Assembly: GCA_958295985.1 (NCBI GenBank)
Contig: OY282432.1
Span: forward strand, 1,612,001 to 1,676,000
Direction of reading: 5' to 3'
DNA: 64,000 bases
Source: an uncultured Candidatus Binatia bacterium
GTDB lineage: Bacteria; Desulfobacterota; Binatia; UBA9968; JAJDTQ01
In this document: piece by piece, positions 55,361-64,000 of the stretch
Numbering within the stretch: the stretch's first letter is position 1
How the letters are laid out: each line of letters starts with the position of its first letter
Translations under genes and position numbers: made by a program
Notes under the pieces: model-generated
Databases searched by the model: none
Told to the model about the DNA's origin: nothing
Seen by the model: only the letters and a program-made list of their open reading frames with translations

Positions 55361-55972
55361 TCACCCGTGGCCGGGGATGCCTTCATAGGCATGCTCGCCC
55401 CAGACCTCCTTGACTCTGTTGTTGCGGCCGCAACCCCAGCGGTAGTAGTTGTACCGGAGCGGGTTCTTCTTGTAGTAGTCCTGGTGATAGTCTTCCGCGG
55501 CGTAAAACGGCGCGGCGGCCAGGATCGGGGTGACGATCGGGTTGTCAACCCTCTTTTGCGCCGCTTTCCTGGAAGCCTCGGCCAGGCGGCGCTCCTTCTC
55601 GTTCGCGGCGAACACCGCGGTCTCGTAGGACTGGCCGCGGTCGCAGAACTGGCCGCCGCCGTCGGTCGGGTCGACCGAATGCCAGAACGCGGTGAGCAAC
55701 GCCTCGTAGCTGACCTTGGCCGGGTCGTAGGTGATCTCGACTGCCTCGTAGTGGCCCGTGCCTCCGGCCGTGACCTGCTTGTAGGTCGGGTTCTCGGTCT
55801 TCCCGCCGGTATAGCCGGAAACTGTCGAGACGACGCCCGGAACCTTGTCGAAATCCGACTCGACGCACCAGAAGCAGCCGCCGGCGAAGATGGCCTTTTC
55901 GAGCTGCTGCGCGCTTGCGGTGTGGGCGGCGAACGAAAGTGCCAAAGCAATCGTCAGCGTGGTCCATTTCAT
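55361..55972 (-). CDS. msrA: Peptide methionine-S-sulfoxide reductase MsrA, exported
   Basis: 203 residues. A signal peptide (MKWTTLTIALALSFAAHTASA) with a likely cut after residue 21 precedes the MsrA domain. GGCFWC gives the catalytic Cys33 and Cys36 of the precursor; GYTGG, YEAVEITYDP, FWHSVDPTD, GQSYETAVF and AEDYHQDY are typical. It reduces the S-form of methionine sulfoxide, here in the periplasm. A perfect GGAGG precedes the ATG, which overlaps the stop of the upstream zinc protein gene by four bases, showing coupling. Confidence 0.94.
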   Translation of the reverse strand: MKWTTLTIALALSFAAHTASAQQLEKAIFAGGCFWCVESDFDKVPGVVSTVSGYTGGKTENPTYKQVTAGGTGHYEAVEITYDPAKVSYEALLTAFWHSVDPTDGGGQFCDRGQSYETAVFAANEKERRLAEASRKAAQKRVDNPIVTPILAAAPFYAAEDYHQDYYKKNPLRYNYYRWGCGRNNRVKEVWGEHAYEGIPGHG

Positions 55973-56256
55973 GATGTGCCTCCGTGTGGCTCGGTCTGAA
56001 TGGGAGCGTTTGCCTCTATGAGATCCGTGTCCAGCAACACGCCGCAAGACGGGCAGCAGATCTGACGGAGCCGGTAGCCCACGGTCAGTTCTTCCATCAG
56101 CGGCCCGGCCTCGGTGGGTGACAGCAGTCGAACCTTGCACGAACCCCGCCAGTCCTCATCGGCGCGGCAGTGCCGGCGCCGGCAGCGGCTGCACTGGACC
56201 CATTCGGCGCCGCCGTCGGTGACGATCTCCAGATTCTCGCGTAACGGGCGGTTCAT
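55969..56256 (-). CDS. Acetone carboxylase gamma subunit-like zinc protein
   Basis: 95 residues. ENLEIVTDGGAEWVQCSRC, then LLSPTEAGPLMEEL and YRLRQICCPSCGVLLDTDL, follow the pattern of acetone carboxylase gamma subunits and related small proteins. CxxC at 22-25 and CPSC at 68-71 are likely metal ligands. Such proteins normally accompany HyuA/HyuB-like alpha and beta subunits; here the nearest hyuAB genes are about 32 kb away, and this gene is instead coupled to msrA by an ATGA overlap. Family membership fairly clear; role unknown. Confidence 0.7.
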   Translation of the reverse strand: MNRPLRENLEIVTDGGAEWVQCSRCRRRHCRADEDWRGSCKVRLLSPTEAGPLMEELTVGYRLRQICCPSCGVLLDTDLIEANAPIQTEPHGGTS

Positions 56257-56348
56257 GACCTTCCCTCGCAGGGGGGCTGCACCTTGCCGGCGGATCCTGC
56301 GGCCTTCATGTCAAAGACCTCGACCGGCAAGGTCCATGGATGCTCCAT
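56253..56348 (-). CDS. Possible 31-codon leader or remnant gene
   Basis: A short frame beginning MEHPWTLPVEVFDMK and ending by a four-base ATGA overlap with the acetone-carboxylase-gamma-like gene. The overlap suggests coupled translation, but the sequence matches no family I know, and it may be chance or the tail of a deleted gene. Confidence 0.25.
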   Translation of the reverse strand: MEHPWTLPVEVFDMKAAGSAGKVQPPCEGRS

Positions 56349-56402
56349 GTTATTCCGCGTATGCGACATGCCGTCCCATGCGACACCGGCTCGCGCCGTC
56401 CG

Positions 56403-57353
56403 TCACGGCGCCGCGTGGTACGCCTCCTCTTTCCGGGGCCTTCGGAACCCCATCCAGCTCCACTGGTCCGGATGGCGGCGCACCATTTTTTCGATTTCCT
56501 GAACGAACAGGCGGGCGTTGGCGCGGAGGTCCGCCTCCCGGTCGTCGGTCTCGACGAACTTCACTTCGGGTTCGACGTGAAGCGTCAGCCGGTTCTGCGC
56601 ATCGCGGACCATGAACGCGGGGAGCACCGCGGCGCCCGTGCGTTGGGCGATGGTAATGGGTCCCTTCGGCACGGGCACGCGGTGTCCGAGGAAGTTCACT
56701 TCCACCCCGGTGGTCTTGAACTCGTCCGGGATCAGCAGGACGATCTCGTTTCGCCGCAGCGCCTTGATGATTTGCGGGACGGACTCGCGCCTGGGACGGG
56801 CTGGAATGACCTTGATGCCGGCCCTGGCACAGTATTCGCTCTGCATCGCGGCAAACCGGCTCTCTTGCGGCAGCTTGATCACAACGCTGAAATCATAGCC
56901 CTGGGCCACGAGCCGGGGGCCGATGATGGTGAAGTTGCCGAAGTGGGCGCTCAGCGCGATGACGCCCTTCTTCCGGGCCAGAGCCGCGCGAAGGCGCTCC
57001 TCGCCCTGGATCTCGATCCGCGAGCACAATTCGTCTTTCGTCATGTGGAGGGTGGCGCAGGTTTCGACGAGCGCGTGGTTGAAGTTTCTCCAGGCGCCCC
57101 GCACGATGGCGCGACGCTTCGCGTCGGTGGGCAACTCCTTGCCCATGGTGCGTTGGATGGTATCGTGCATCCGCTTCCGGAATCGCCACAGCAGCAGGTA
57201 GCTGACCCGTTCCATGATCCTGGCGAAGCACGGCCTTGCGGACGCCGGAAGCCGACCGAGGCTCGCGAAAAGCGCTCGTAACAGGTATTCGCCGGCGCGA
57301 TAGCGAATGCGATACAGCAGGCGGCGGCGCCTGTCGGTTCCACCTCTTCTCAT
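56403..57353 (-). CDS. LpxL/HtrB-like lysophospholipid acyltransferase
   Basis: 316-residue acyltransferase of the lipid A biosynthesis (LpxL/HtrB/MsbB) superfamily. A basic, amphipathic N-terminus (RRRLLYRIRYRAGEYLLRALF) associates with the membrane; GVIALSAHFGNF near 137 is the catalytic block; IPDEFKTTGVEVNFLGHRVPVPKG and HPDQWSWMGFRR are typical. The HX4(D/E) motif reads H137 FGNF T142, so Thr stands where Glu is normally found, which questions standard catalysis. Starts one base after the nifS stop. The acceptor could be lipid A or another glycolipid. Confidence 0.85.
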   Translation of the reverse strand: MRRGGTDRRRRLLYRIRYRAGEYLLRALFASLGRLPASARPCFARIMERVSYLLLWRFRKRMHDTIQRTMGKELPTDAKRRAIVRGAWRNFNHALVETCATLHMTKDELCSRIEIQGEERLRAALARKKGVIALSAHFGNFTIIGPRLVAQGYDFSVVIKLPQESRFAAMQSEYCARAGIKVIPARPRRESVPQIIKALRRNEIVLLIPDEFKTTGVEVNFLGHRVPVPKGPITIAQRTGAAVLPAFMVRDAQNRLTLHVEPEVKFVETDDREADLRANARLFVQEIEKMVRRHPDQWSWMGFRRPRKEEAYHAAP

Positions 57354-57354
57354 C

Positions 57355-58551
57355 CTACGAGGCGTGCCCCGGCAGGTTTTCCTTCGTCCCCACCCGGCCC
57401 AACGCGGACAGCCCCTGCAGGCGCCGGATGATACCGGGGACCTTCTCCGCTGCGAAAGCGATTTCCGCCTGGGTGTTGTAGCGGCTGAGACTGAACCGGA
57501 CCGCCCCTTGCAGCCATTGCGGCGGCACCTTCATGGCCCGCAGCACGTGGGACGGCTCCACCGAGCCCGCGGTGCAGGCGGAGCCGGTGGAAGCGCAGAT
57601 GCCGAACTCATCCAGCAGCACCAGGATCGACTCGCCTTCCAGGTATTCGAAGGCGACGTTGAGCGTGTTCGGCAAACGGTTCGACTTTGCCCCGTTCACC
57701 CTGGCGTCCGGGCAGGCGGACACGAGGGCGCTTTGCAGTTGGTCACGCAGCCCGCCCAGGTGCTCGCGTTCCGCGGCGACGTCCCCGGCGGTGAACGCCG
57801 CGGCCTCGCCCATGCCCACGATGCCGGCGACGTTCTCCGTTCCGGCGCGGCGGTTGCGCTCCTGATGGCCTCCGACGATGAAGGGGCGGAGCGTGATCCC
57901 CCGCCGGACGTAGAGCGCCCCGACGCCCTTGGGGCCGTGGAACTTGTGGGCGGAGACGGTCAAGAGGTCGATGGGGCTGTTCTTCACATCGAGCTCGATC
58001 TTGCCCGGCACCTGCACCGCATCCACGTGGAAAGGGATGCCCCGGGCCTTGACGATCTCGCCGGCTTCGTGCACGGGGAAGACGACCCCGGTTTCGTTGT
58101 TGGCGTACATGATCGAGACCATGGCCGTGTCGTCCGAGAGGGCATCCCGGAGCTCGTCCAGGTCCAGCATGCCGTCCTCGTTCACCTCCAGCCAGGTAAC
58201 CCGATAGCCCTCCTTCTCCAGGTGTTGTCCGAGCCCCAGCACCGCGGGATGCTCCACCGCGGTGGTGATGAAGTGGCGCTTTTCCGGCACGCCTCCGAGG
58301 ATCCCGCGAATGGCGGTGTTGTCCCCCTCCGAGCCGCAACTGGTGAACAGGACTTCGACTTCGTCTCCCGTGCCGAGAAGTCCCGCCACCTGCGTCCGGG
58401 CGCTGTCCAGCGCCCGCCCGACGCGGCTCCCGAAGCTGTGGATACTCGAGGGGTTGCCGTACAGCTCGGTGAGGTAGGGCGCCATGGCCTCGTAGACCTG
58501 CGGCGCGATACGGGTGGTTGCGTTATTGTCGAAATAGACGACGTCGGACAT
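57355..58551 (-). CDS. nifS: Cysteine desulfurase, NifS-type
   Basis: 398-residue PLP enzyme releasing sulfur from cysteine. YFDNNATTR at the start, TSCGSEGDNTAIRG, VEHPAV (PLP His), HVDAVQVPGKI, SAHKFHGPKGVGALYV with the PLP Lys, and active-site loop ASTGSACTAGSVEPSHVL with the catalytic Cys. It is the second desulfurase in a six-gene run and differs in its loop from the iscS copy (TGSACTAG versus SGSTCTSA). The gene symbol reflects type, not proven nitrogen fixation; no nif genes are seen. Confidence 0.92.
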   Translation of the reverse strand: MSDVVYFDNNATTRIAPQVYEAMAPYLTELYGNPSSIHSFGSRVGRALDSARTQVAGLLGTGDEVEVLFTSCGSEGDNTAIRGILGGVPEKRHFITTAVEHPAVLGLGQHLEKEGYRVTWLEVNEDGMLDLDELRDALSDDTAMVSIMYANNETGVVFPVHEAGEIVKARGIPFHVDAVQVPGKIELDVKNSPIDLLTVSAHKFHGPKGVGALYVRRGITLRPFIVGGHQERNRRAGTENVAGIVGMGEAAAFTAGDVAAEREHLGGLRDQLQSALVSACPDARVNGAKSNRLPNTLNVAFEYLEGESILVLLDEFGICASTGSACTAGSVEPSHVLRAMKVPPQWLQGAVRFSLSRYNTQAEIAFAAEKVPGIIRRLQGLSALGRVGTKENLPGHAS

Positions 58552-58608
58552 GGCACGTGACCCAACGAATCCTGTGCTGGTGCTGCGTTTCACGAATGCC
58601 CGTCACCC

Positions 58609-58629
58609 GGGCGGTCTTGAAACCCGCCC
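58609..58629. repeat. GGGCGGT/ACCCGCCC palindrome, copy 6 (diverged)
   Basis: GGGCGGTCTTGAAACCCGCCC lies between iscA and nifS. The same family as copies 1-5, with a one-base loss in the left arm. Confidence 0.6.
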
Positions 58630-58664
58630 CTGCAAGTCATCGGGCCTCGCCGGTGACATGGGTT

Positions 58665-58994
58665 TCAGACCACGAACGAGGCGCCGCAACCGCAACTGCG
58701 CTTGACGTTGGGGTTCTGAAATACGAAGGCCGCCTCCATGAGGGTTTCCCTGTAATCGAGCTCGGTGCCCCCCAGGTAGAGCAGGCTCTTCAGATCCACG
58801 ATCACCTTGGCGCCCTCCAGCTCGAAGATGCGGTCCGTGGGCTTCGGGTTGTCGAGATCCATCTTGTACTGCAACCCGGAACAGCCGCCGCCCACGACCT
58901 TGAGGCGCAGACCGGTAAGGTCCCTCTCGTCCTGATCGAGCAGTTCCTTGATCCGGCTGGCTGCCTGTCCCGTCATTTGAACCCCTGTCGCCAT
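58665..58994 (-). CDS. Iron-sulfur cluster assembly accessory protein (IscA/ErpA, HesB family)
   Basis: 109-residue A-type carrier. The three ligand cysteines are present in VGGGCSGLQYKM and in the C-terminal SCGCGASFVV; LYLGGTELDYRETLMEAAFVFQNPN between them is typical. It lies between iscS and nifS on the same strand, which supports a role in cluster transfer. No IscU scaffold, IscR, Hsc or ferredoxin gene is in this run, so it is not a standard isc operon. IscA and ErpA cannot be separated here. Confidence 0.93.
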   Translation of the reverse strand: MATGVQMTGQAASRIKELLDQDERDLTGLRLKVVGGGCSGLQYKMDLDNPKPTDRIFELEGAKVIVDLKSLLYLGGTELDYRETLMEAAFVFQNPNVKRSCGCGASFVV

Positions 58995-59055
58995 GGTCTT
59001 TCCCGTGCGCCGTGGGCGGTCCCGCTCCCTGGGCGGACCCTGCCTCGACGGTGCG

Positions 59056-60264
59056 TTATTTGCCGGCGGTTGCCGCCGCCGGCCGCGCTCCTGCCGGCCG
59101 CTTGCCATAGAGCGGCGAAAGGCCCCGCAACCGGGTGACTTCTTCCTCCACCCGGCGCACCACGTAGTCCACTTCTTCCTCGGTGTTGAACCGGCCCAGA
59201 CCGAAGCGGATGGAGCCGTGGGCAAGGTCTTCCCGGAGGCCCATGGCCTTGAGCACATGGGACGGCTCCAGCGCCGCGGACGTGCAGGTGGAGCCGGAGG
59301 ACACCGCGACATCGTTGAGGCCCATGATCAGCGACTCGCCCTCCACGTATCCGAAGGCCACGTTCAGGTTGCCGCACAGACGCTCGGTGGGGTGCCCGTT
59401 CAGGTGGAGCTCGTCGAGTTGCGCGAAGAGGCCGGTTTCGAGCCTGTCGCGCAAGCTAGTGACATGGGGCAACTCCGCGGCCATGCCCGCCCGCGCGAGC
59501 TCGCAGGCTTTGCCGAACCCCACGATGCCGGGGACGTTCAGGGTACCCGACCGCATGCCGCCCTCGTGGCCGCCGCCGTGGATGGTCGGGCTCAGGCGCA
59601 CCCGCGGTTTTCTCGCGCTCACGTAGAGCGCCCCGATGCCCTTGGGCCCGTGAAGCTTGTGAGCGGTCATCGAGAGCAGGTGAATCCCGCACGCGGCCAC
59701 GTCGATGGGCATCTTTCCCACCGCCTGGGTCGCGTCCGTGTGAAAGAGCACGCCGCGCTCCCCGGCGATCCGGCCGATCTCCGTCAGCGGCTGGACGGTC
59801 CCCACTTCATTGTTCGCCGCCATGATGGAGATGAGCAGCGTCTTGTCGTCGATGGCGGCCCGCAGCTTGTCCAGGTTCACGGTGCCGTAGGCGTCCACGG
59901 GCAGGTAAGTGACACGATAACCGTGGCGCTCCAGGAACTTGCAGCAGTCGAGCACCGCCTTGTGCTCGGCCGCGCAGGTGATGATGTGGTCGCCTCGGTC
60001 CCGGTAAAGCTCGGCGACTCCCTTGATGGCGAGGTTGTCCGACTCGGTCGCCCCGCTGGTGAAGATGATCTCCTTCGGCGCAGCGCCGATCAGGCTGCCG
60101 ACGTTCTTGCGCGCCTGATGCACCGCGGCCTCGGCTTCCCAGCCGAACGCGTGCTTGCTGGCCGAGTTGCCGAACTGCTCGGTGAAGAACGGCAGCATGG
60201 TATCCACCACCCGCTGGTCCACGGGCGTTGTCGCATGGTTGTCAAAGTATACGGGCAGTTTCAC
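59056..60264 (-). CDS. iscS: Cysteine desulfurase, IscS-type
   Basis: 402-residue PLP enzyme. [40 protein letters not shown] (PLP-contacting His), [30 protein letters not shown] with the PLP Lys, and [18 protein letters not shown] with the catalytic Cys. The long Cys loop places it in group I (IscS/NifS). It follows uvrA by 49 nt. A C-terminal Ala-rich tail replaces the IscU-binding end of E. coli IscS. Confidence 0.94.
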   Translation of the reverse strand: MKLPVYFDNHATTPVDQRVVDTMLPFFTEQFGNSASKHAFGWEAEAAVHQARKNVGSLIGAAPKEIIFTSGATESDNLAIKGVAELYRDRGDHIITCAAEHKAVLDCCKFLERHGYRVTYLPVDAYGTVNLDKLRAAIDDKTLLISIMAANNEVGTVQPLTEIGRIAGERGVLFHTDATQAVGKMPIDVAACGIHLLSMTAHKLHGPKGIGALYVSARKPRVRLSPTIHGGGHEGGMRSGTLNVPGIVGFGKACELARAGMAAELPHVTSLRDRLETGLFAQLDELHLNGHPTERLCGNLNVAFGYVEGESLIMGLNDVAVSSGSTCTSAALEPSHVLKAMGLREDLAHGSIRFGLGRFNTEEEVDYVVRRVEEEVTRLRGLSPLYGKRPAGARPAAATAGK

Positions 60265-60313
60265 GGAACCATACCTCCAAGCCTGTCCATTTAGGCCCGA
60301 AGCTCCGTGAATG

Positions 60314-62839
60314 TCAAGAAAGAGCCCCGGAGGCCGCGCACAAGCTCTTCAGGCATCGCCCGGTGGCGGACCGGGGCGCTTGCATGATCTCCTCGGGGGC
60401 GCCTGCGGCCACGACGTACCCGCCGTTCTCACCGCCCTCGGGTCCGAGATCCACGATGTAGTCGGCGCATCTCACGAAATCCGGATTGTGCTCGATGGCG
60501 ATCACGGTATGGCCGGATTCCACCAGACGGTCCAGGATCTCCACCAGCCTCGCCACTTCCTCGAAGTGCAGGCCGGTGGTGGGTTCGTCGAAAAGGTACA
60601 ATACCTTGCCGCCGGAGTTCTTGCCCAGTTCCCGGGCCAGCTTGACGCGCTGGGCCTCCCCGCCGGACAGAGTGGTGGCCGGTTGCCCCAGGCGCAGGTA
60701 GCCCAATCCCACCTGCCACAGGCTCTCCAGCCGCTGCCGCACTCGCGGCACGTTGCCCAGGAAGTCCAGGGCTTCGGTGACGGTGAGGTCGAGAACGTCC
60801 GCGATGCTGGCCCCCTTGTACCGGATCTCCAGGGTTTCCCGGTTGTACCGCCGCCCGCCGCAGACATCGCACGTCACCGACACGTCCGGGAGAAACTGCA
60901 TCTCGATGTCCACCGTTCCGGCCCCGAGGCAGGCCTCGCACCGCCCGCCCGCAGCGTTGTAGGAGAAGCGTCCGGGACCGTAACCCCGCAGCCGGGCCTC
61001 GGGCAGGCGCGCGAAGAGGTCCCGCAGGGGATCGAAGAGTCCGCCGTAGGTGGCGGGGGTGGAGCGGCTGCTGCGCCCGATGGAGCCCTGATCCACGTAG
61101 AGGACCCGGTCGAAGGCATCGAGCCCGGAGATCCTGGCGGATCCCTCACGGGACCTTGTTGCGTCCGCCGGGGCGCTTTGTCGCCGCCATTGTGCATGGA
61201 CGGTGTCCACCACGAGGCTGCTCTTGCCCGATCCGGACACGCCGGTCACGCAGCTCATGAGGCCGACGGGAAAGTCCACGTGGATGTTCTTGAGGTTGTG
61301 AAGGCGGACGTTCCTGACCGAGAGCGTGCCGGACCGGGTCCGGCGCGTCCGCGAGACCGCGGGGACGGTACCGGCCAGGTAGGGTCCGGTCCTCGAAACG
61401 GGGCTGCGGCGGATATGGTCCACGCTTCCGGCCGCCAGGATCTCCCCGCCCGCGGCGCCGGCGGCCGGGCCCATGTCGATGACGTGGTCGGCTGCCATGA
61501 TGACATCCCGGTCATGCTCCACGACGAGCACCGTGTTACCCGCGTCCTTGAGCTGCCGCAGGATGCCGAGGAGCCGCGCGATGTCCCGCGGGTGGAGCCC
61601 CACGGTGGGTTCGTCGAGCACGTAGATCACGCCGGACAGGCGGGCGCCGATGTGGGCGGCAAGCCGGATCCTCTGGCATTCCCCACCCGACAGGCTGTCT
61701 GAGGCCCGGCCAAGGGAGAGGTATCCCAGCTCCAGCTCGAGCAGGGTGCCGGTTCGCTCCCGTATCTCCCTGAGGATGTTGCCGGCGACTTCGCTCTCGC
61801 GTTCATCGAGGGCCACGTCTTCGATGAAGCGGCTGAAGTCACTGAGCGGCAAGGCCGACACCTGGCCGATGTCCATGCCGTTGATGCGCACCTGAAGGCT
61901 TTCGCTCCGAAGCCGGGCGCCGGCGCACTTGGGACAGGGACGCGGTAAAGCGTCCGCCGGAGCGGTGCCCCCGCGGGACCGCCCCCGGGGCCGGGCGCCG
62001 AGTCCGTTGCAGGCAGGGCAGGCCCCGTGCGGGCTGTTGAAGGAGAAGAGTTGCGGCACCGCCTGGGGGAACGGCTCGCCGCACTCCAGACAGGCGGACC
62101 GTTGGGTGTAGCGGCGGGACTCCGGAGCGGGCGCATGGTCCACGTCGACCTCCACGACCTCGTCCCCGTGTTTCAGGGCCACCTCGATGGAATCGGCGAG
62201 CCGTTTGGCGACGCCTTCCCGGATCACCAGCCGGTCCACCACCAGGTCGGCTCGCCCCGGCGACGCCGAGCCGGGCAGGTCGGCCAGCTCCAGAATCTCC
62301 CCGTCCACCTTGATACGGACGAACCCGGCCCGGACCACGGTCTCGATTTGTCGCCGGTATTCGCTCGGCTCGCGGCACGCCAGCGGCGCGAGCACCTGAA
62401 TGCGGGTGCCGGAAGCGAGTTTCAGCAGGTCGTCCACCATCTGCTGCACCGTATGCACCGTGATGGCGCTGCCGCACCGCCGGCAGTGGGGCCGCCCCAC
62501 GTGGGCGAACAGCAGCCGCAGGTGGTCATGAATCTCGGTCAGCGTGCCCACCGTGGACCGCGGGTTTTCGTGGAAGCGGCGCTGCGGCACGGCGATGGCC
62601 GGGGAAAGCCCCTGAATGGAATCCACGTCGGCTCTGGCCAGCGGATCGAGAAGCTGACGCGCGTAGGTGGACAGGGACTGCATGTAGTGCCGTTGCCCCT
62701 CTGCATAGACGGTGTCGAAGGCCAACGAGGATTTGCCCGAGCCGGAAACCCCCGTGATCACCACGAGCTGGTTGCGGGGGATCTCGACGTCGACGTTCTT
62801 GAGGTTGTGGACGCGGGCGCCCTTGACGACGATGTTCAT
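60314..62839 (-). CDS. uvrA: UvrA-like excinuclease ATPase, short form
   Basis: 841-residue ABC-type DNA damage sensor. First ATP site [13 protein letters not shown] (about 31) with signature [13 protein letters not shown]; UvrB-interaction region about 120-250; zinc motif CLECG...CPACNGLG near 250-290; second ATP site [13 protein letters not shown] near 535 with zinc motif CEACLGAG...CDVCGG; second signature [13 protein letters not shown]. Canonical UvrA is about 940; roughly 90 residues are missing between CPACNGLG and CPKCAGARL, where the insertion domain lies. It may therefore be a UvrA2-like paralogue. Next to pdxA and iscS. Confidence 0.9.
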   Translation of the reverse strand: MNIVVKGARVHNLKNVDVEIPRNQLVVITGVSGSGKSSLAFDTVYAEGQRHYMQSLSTYARQLLDPLARADVDSIQGLSPAIAVPQRRFHENPRSTVGTLTEIHDHLRLLFAHVGRPHCRRCGSAITVHTVQQMVDDLLKLASGTRIQVLAPLACREPSEYRRQIETVVRAGFVRIKVDGEILELADLPGSASPGRADLVVDRLVIREGVAKRLADSIEVALKHGDEVVEVDVDHAPAPESRRYTQRSACLECGEPFPQAVPQLFSFNSPHGACPACNGLGARPRGRSRGGTAPADALPRPCPKCAGARLRSESLQVRINGMDIGQVSALPLSDFSRFIEDVALDERESEVAGNILREIRERTGTLLELELGYLSLGRASDSLSGGECQRIRLAAHIGARLSGVIYVLDEPTVGLHPRDIARLLGILRQLKDAGNTVLVVEHDRDVIMAADHVIDMGPAAGAAGGEILAAGSVDHIRRSPVSRTGPYLAGTVPAVSRTRRTRSGTLSVRNVRLHNLKNIHVDFPVGLMSCVTGVSGSGKSSLVVDTVHAQWRRQSAPADATRSREGSARISGLDAFDRVLYVDQGSIGRSSRSTPATYGGLFDPLRDLFARLPEARLRGYGPGRFSYNAAGGRCEACLGAGTVDIEMQFLPDVSVTCDVCGGRRYNRETLEIRYKGASIADVLDLTVTEALDFLGNVPRVRQRLESLWQVGLGYLRLGQPATTLSGGEAQRVKLARELGKNSGGKVLYLFDEPTTGLHFEEVARLVEILDRLVESGHTVIAIEHNPDFVRCADYIVDLGPEGGENGGYVVAAGAPEEIMQAPRSATGRCLKSLCAASGALS

Positions 62840-62855
62840 GAAGGCTGACGCGGAT

Positions 62856-63911
62856 CTACTTGGTTACTCCTGCGCGACCCCTCTCTGCCTTTCCCGCGCT
62901 CTCTTCCGTCATTCCCGGGGCTGACGGCCGTGCTTCTCCGGTCCGCGCCAGTTTCGCCGCTACCAGGATCGCCTGCTTCATGCTGCGGGCGTCGGCCACG
63001 CCCTTGCCTGCGATATCGTAGGCGGTGCCGTGGTCCACCGAGGTCCTGATAAGCGGGAGGCCGAGGGTCAGGTTGACGCCGTCCGTGAAGTGCAGCAGTT
63101 TGAAGGGCCCGAGTCCCTGGTCGTGATACATGCAGACCACGGCGTCGTATTCCCCGGCCGCGGCGCGATGGAAGAGGCTGTCCGCAGGAACCGGACCGGA
63201 AACGCACATGCCCCGCCCCGAGCAATCGCGCACCGCGGGCCGGATCACCCTGCGCTCTTCCTGGCCGAACATGCCGTCTTCTCCTCCGTGGGGGTTCAGG
63301 GCCGCCACCGCCAACCGCGGCTCTGCCAGTCCGAACCATTCCCGCAGCGACCGATGCGTCAGCTCGACGGTGTTGCGGACCCGTTTTCGGGTCAACGTCG
63401 CAGCCACTTCCGCGAGCGGCAGGTGCACCGTGACGAGGACCACCTTGAGCCGCGGCCCGTAGAGCATCATCCGGACTTCCCGTGTACGGGTGAGGTCGGC
63501 CAGCAGCTCGGTGTGCCCGGGCCAGGCGTGGCCCGCGTCGTTCAGCGTCTTCTTGCTGATGGGCGCCGTGGCCATGGCGTCGGCGCCGCCGGCGCCGATG
63601 AGCTCCACCGCGCGAAGAATGTAACGGTAGGATGCCTCACCTCCGGCTCGGGTGGAACGGCCGGGGCGGCCGGCCGCGGGCTTCAGGCGGGTAACGGATT
63701 CCACCAGCACGGGAGCATCGGGACGGGCCGCGGAGCCGGATTCGCGGACCGGCCACCGGGGCGCCCGGGCGCGCTCCAGCAGCCACGGGTCGCCTACGAT
63801 CAAGACGTGGCAGGCCCGTCGCACGGCCGCATCCCGGGCGGCCTTGACGACCACCTCGGGTCCGATGCCCGAGGGATCGCCCATGGTTACGGCCACGACG
63901 GGTTTGGACAT
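62856..63911 (-). CDS. pdxA: 4-hydroxythreonine-4-phosphate dehydrogenase
   Basis: 351-residue metal-dependent NAD enzyme of the DXP-dependent pyridoxal phosphate pathway. [15 protein letters not shown] at the start, [45 protein letters not shown] and [14 protein letters not shown] contain the metal-binding His and Asp residues. The last 25 residues (SAPGMTEES onward) are not conserved and are read across a CGTCATTCCCGG-type repeat. PLP made through PdxA serves the desulfurases encoded downstream, a possible link. Confidence 0.95.
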   Translation of the reverse strand: MSKPVVAVTMGDPSGIGPEVVVKAARDAAVRRACHVLIVGDPWLLERARAPRWPVRESGSAARPDAPVLVESVTRLKPAAGRPGRSTRAGGEASYRYILRAVELIGAGGADAMATAPISKKTLNDAGHAWPGHTELLADLTRTREVRMMLYGPRLKVVLVTVHLPLAEVAATLTRKRVRNTVELTHRSLREWFGLAEPRLAVAALNPHGGEDGMFGQEERRVIRPAVRDCSGRGMCVSGPVPADSLFHRAAAGEYDAVVCMYHDQGLGPFKLLHFTDGVNLTLGLPLIRTSVDHGTAYDIAGKGVADARSMKQAILVAAKLARTGEARPSAPGMTEESAGKAERGRAGVTK

Positions 63912-63948
63912 GGCGATGGCGCTGGATCCGTGTGAAGCGGATGGGAGA

Positions 63949-64000
63949 TCAGGGTGTGGGCGCGTCGCGTTCGAAAGGTCGATCCAGGGGCACGTCTTCG
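63949..64000 (-). CDS. Possible 3' end of the gene upstream of pdxA (partial)
   Basis: A 16-codon frame open to the window edge reads EDVPLDRPFERDAPTP and ends at TGA, 37 nt before pdxA. In many bacteria a SurA-type isomerase or similar gene precedes pdxA, but the piece is too short to identify. Confidence 0.3.
   Translation of the reverse strand, partial: EDVPLDRPFERDAPTP

Overview
The window is a 64 kb stretch of a high-GC bacterial chromosome. The organism looks like an uncultured Gram-negative. It has a complete meso-diaminopimelate-type peptidoglycan and division cluster (MurE carries the DNPR motif) and a lipid A acyltransferase-like gene. It uses the three-part PurS/PurQ/short-PurL FGAM synthase and keeps an infB-rbfA-truB-rpsO-pnp-M16 peptidase-dut order. 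This fits deltaproteobacteria-like or Tectomicrobia-like lineages, but no rRNA is present and the placement is inference.

Layout. 1-7.6 kb: translation and RNA-metabolism cluster (3' end of infB, DUF503, rbfA, truB, rpsO, pnp, M16 peptidase, dut). 7.6-14.4 kb: purine synthesis (purB, purC, purS, purQ, purL, purF) with several start-stop overlaps. 14.4-18.1 kb: accessory patch with an intact IS1182-type element carrying perfect terminal repeats, a frameshifted IS3-family fragment, a DUF4238-like gene whose 3' end runs into that fragment, and a decayed small-protein/nucleotidyltransferase pair. 18.2-23.9 kb, minus strand: hyuA and two tandem hyuB paralogues of the hydantoinase/oxoprolinase family. 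Opposite them are an SDR dehydrogenase and an FAD-linked oxidase. 26.4-27.8 kb: a coiled-coil zinc-ribbon protein and RNase P RNA. 27.9-46.6 kb: a complete dcw cluster from mraZ to ftsZ, with a STAS-domain gene inserted between mraZ and rsmH. 46.6-52.4 kb: a small membrane protein, mtnA, a glutamate-cysteine ligase, a structured leader plus panB-panC, smpB and tmRNA. 52.4-54.1 kb: a lower-GC island directly after the tmRNA, with fragments of a PRTase-CE-like protein and a MazF-like scrap. It is followed by an AAA ATPase of the DUF4143 type. 55.3-64 kb, minus strand: pdxA-uvrA-iscS-iscA-nifS-acyltransferase, then an acetone-carboxylase-gamma-like zinc protein coupled to a secreted MsrA.

The most notable non-coding signals are four. 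The first is a promoter, structured RNA, antiterminator/terminator arrangement ahead of panB (candidate Pan RNA). The second is a family of GGGCGGGTTT/AAACCCGCCC palindromes scattered between genes. The third is a duplicated ribosome-binding-site/ATG unit at ftsQ. The fourth is a promoter-terminator leader ahead of the zinc-ribbon gene. No CRISPR array or tRNA gene was seen.
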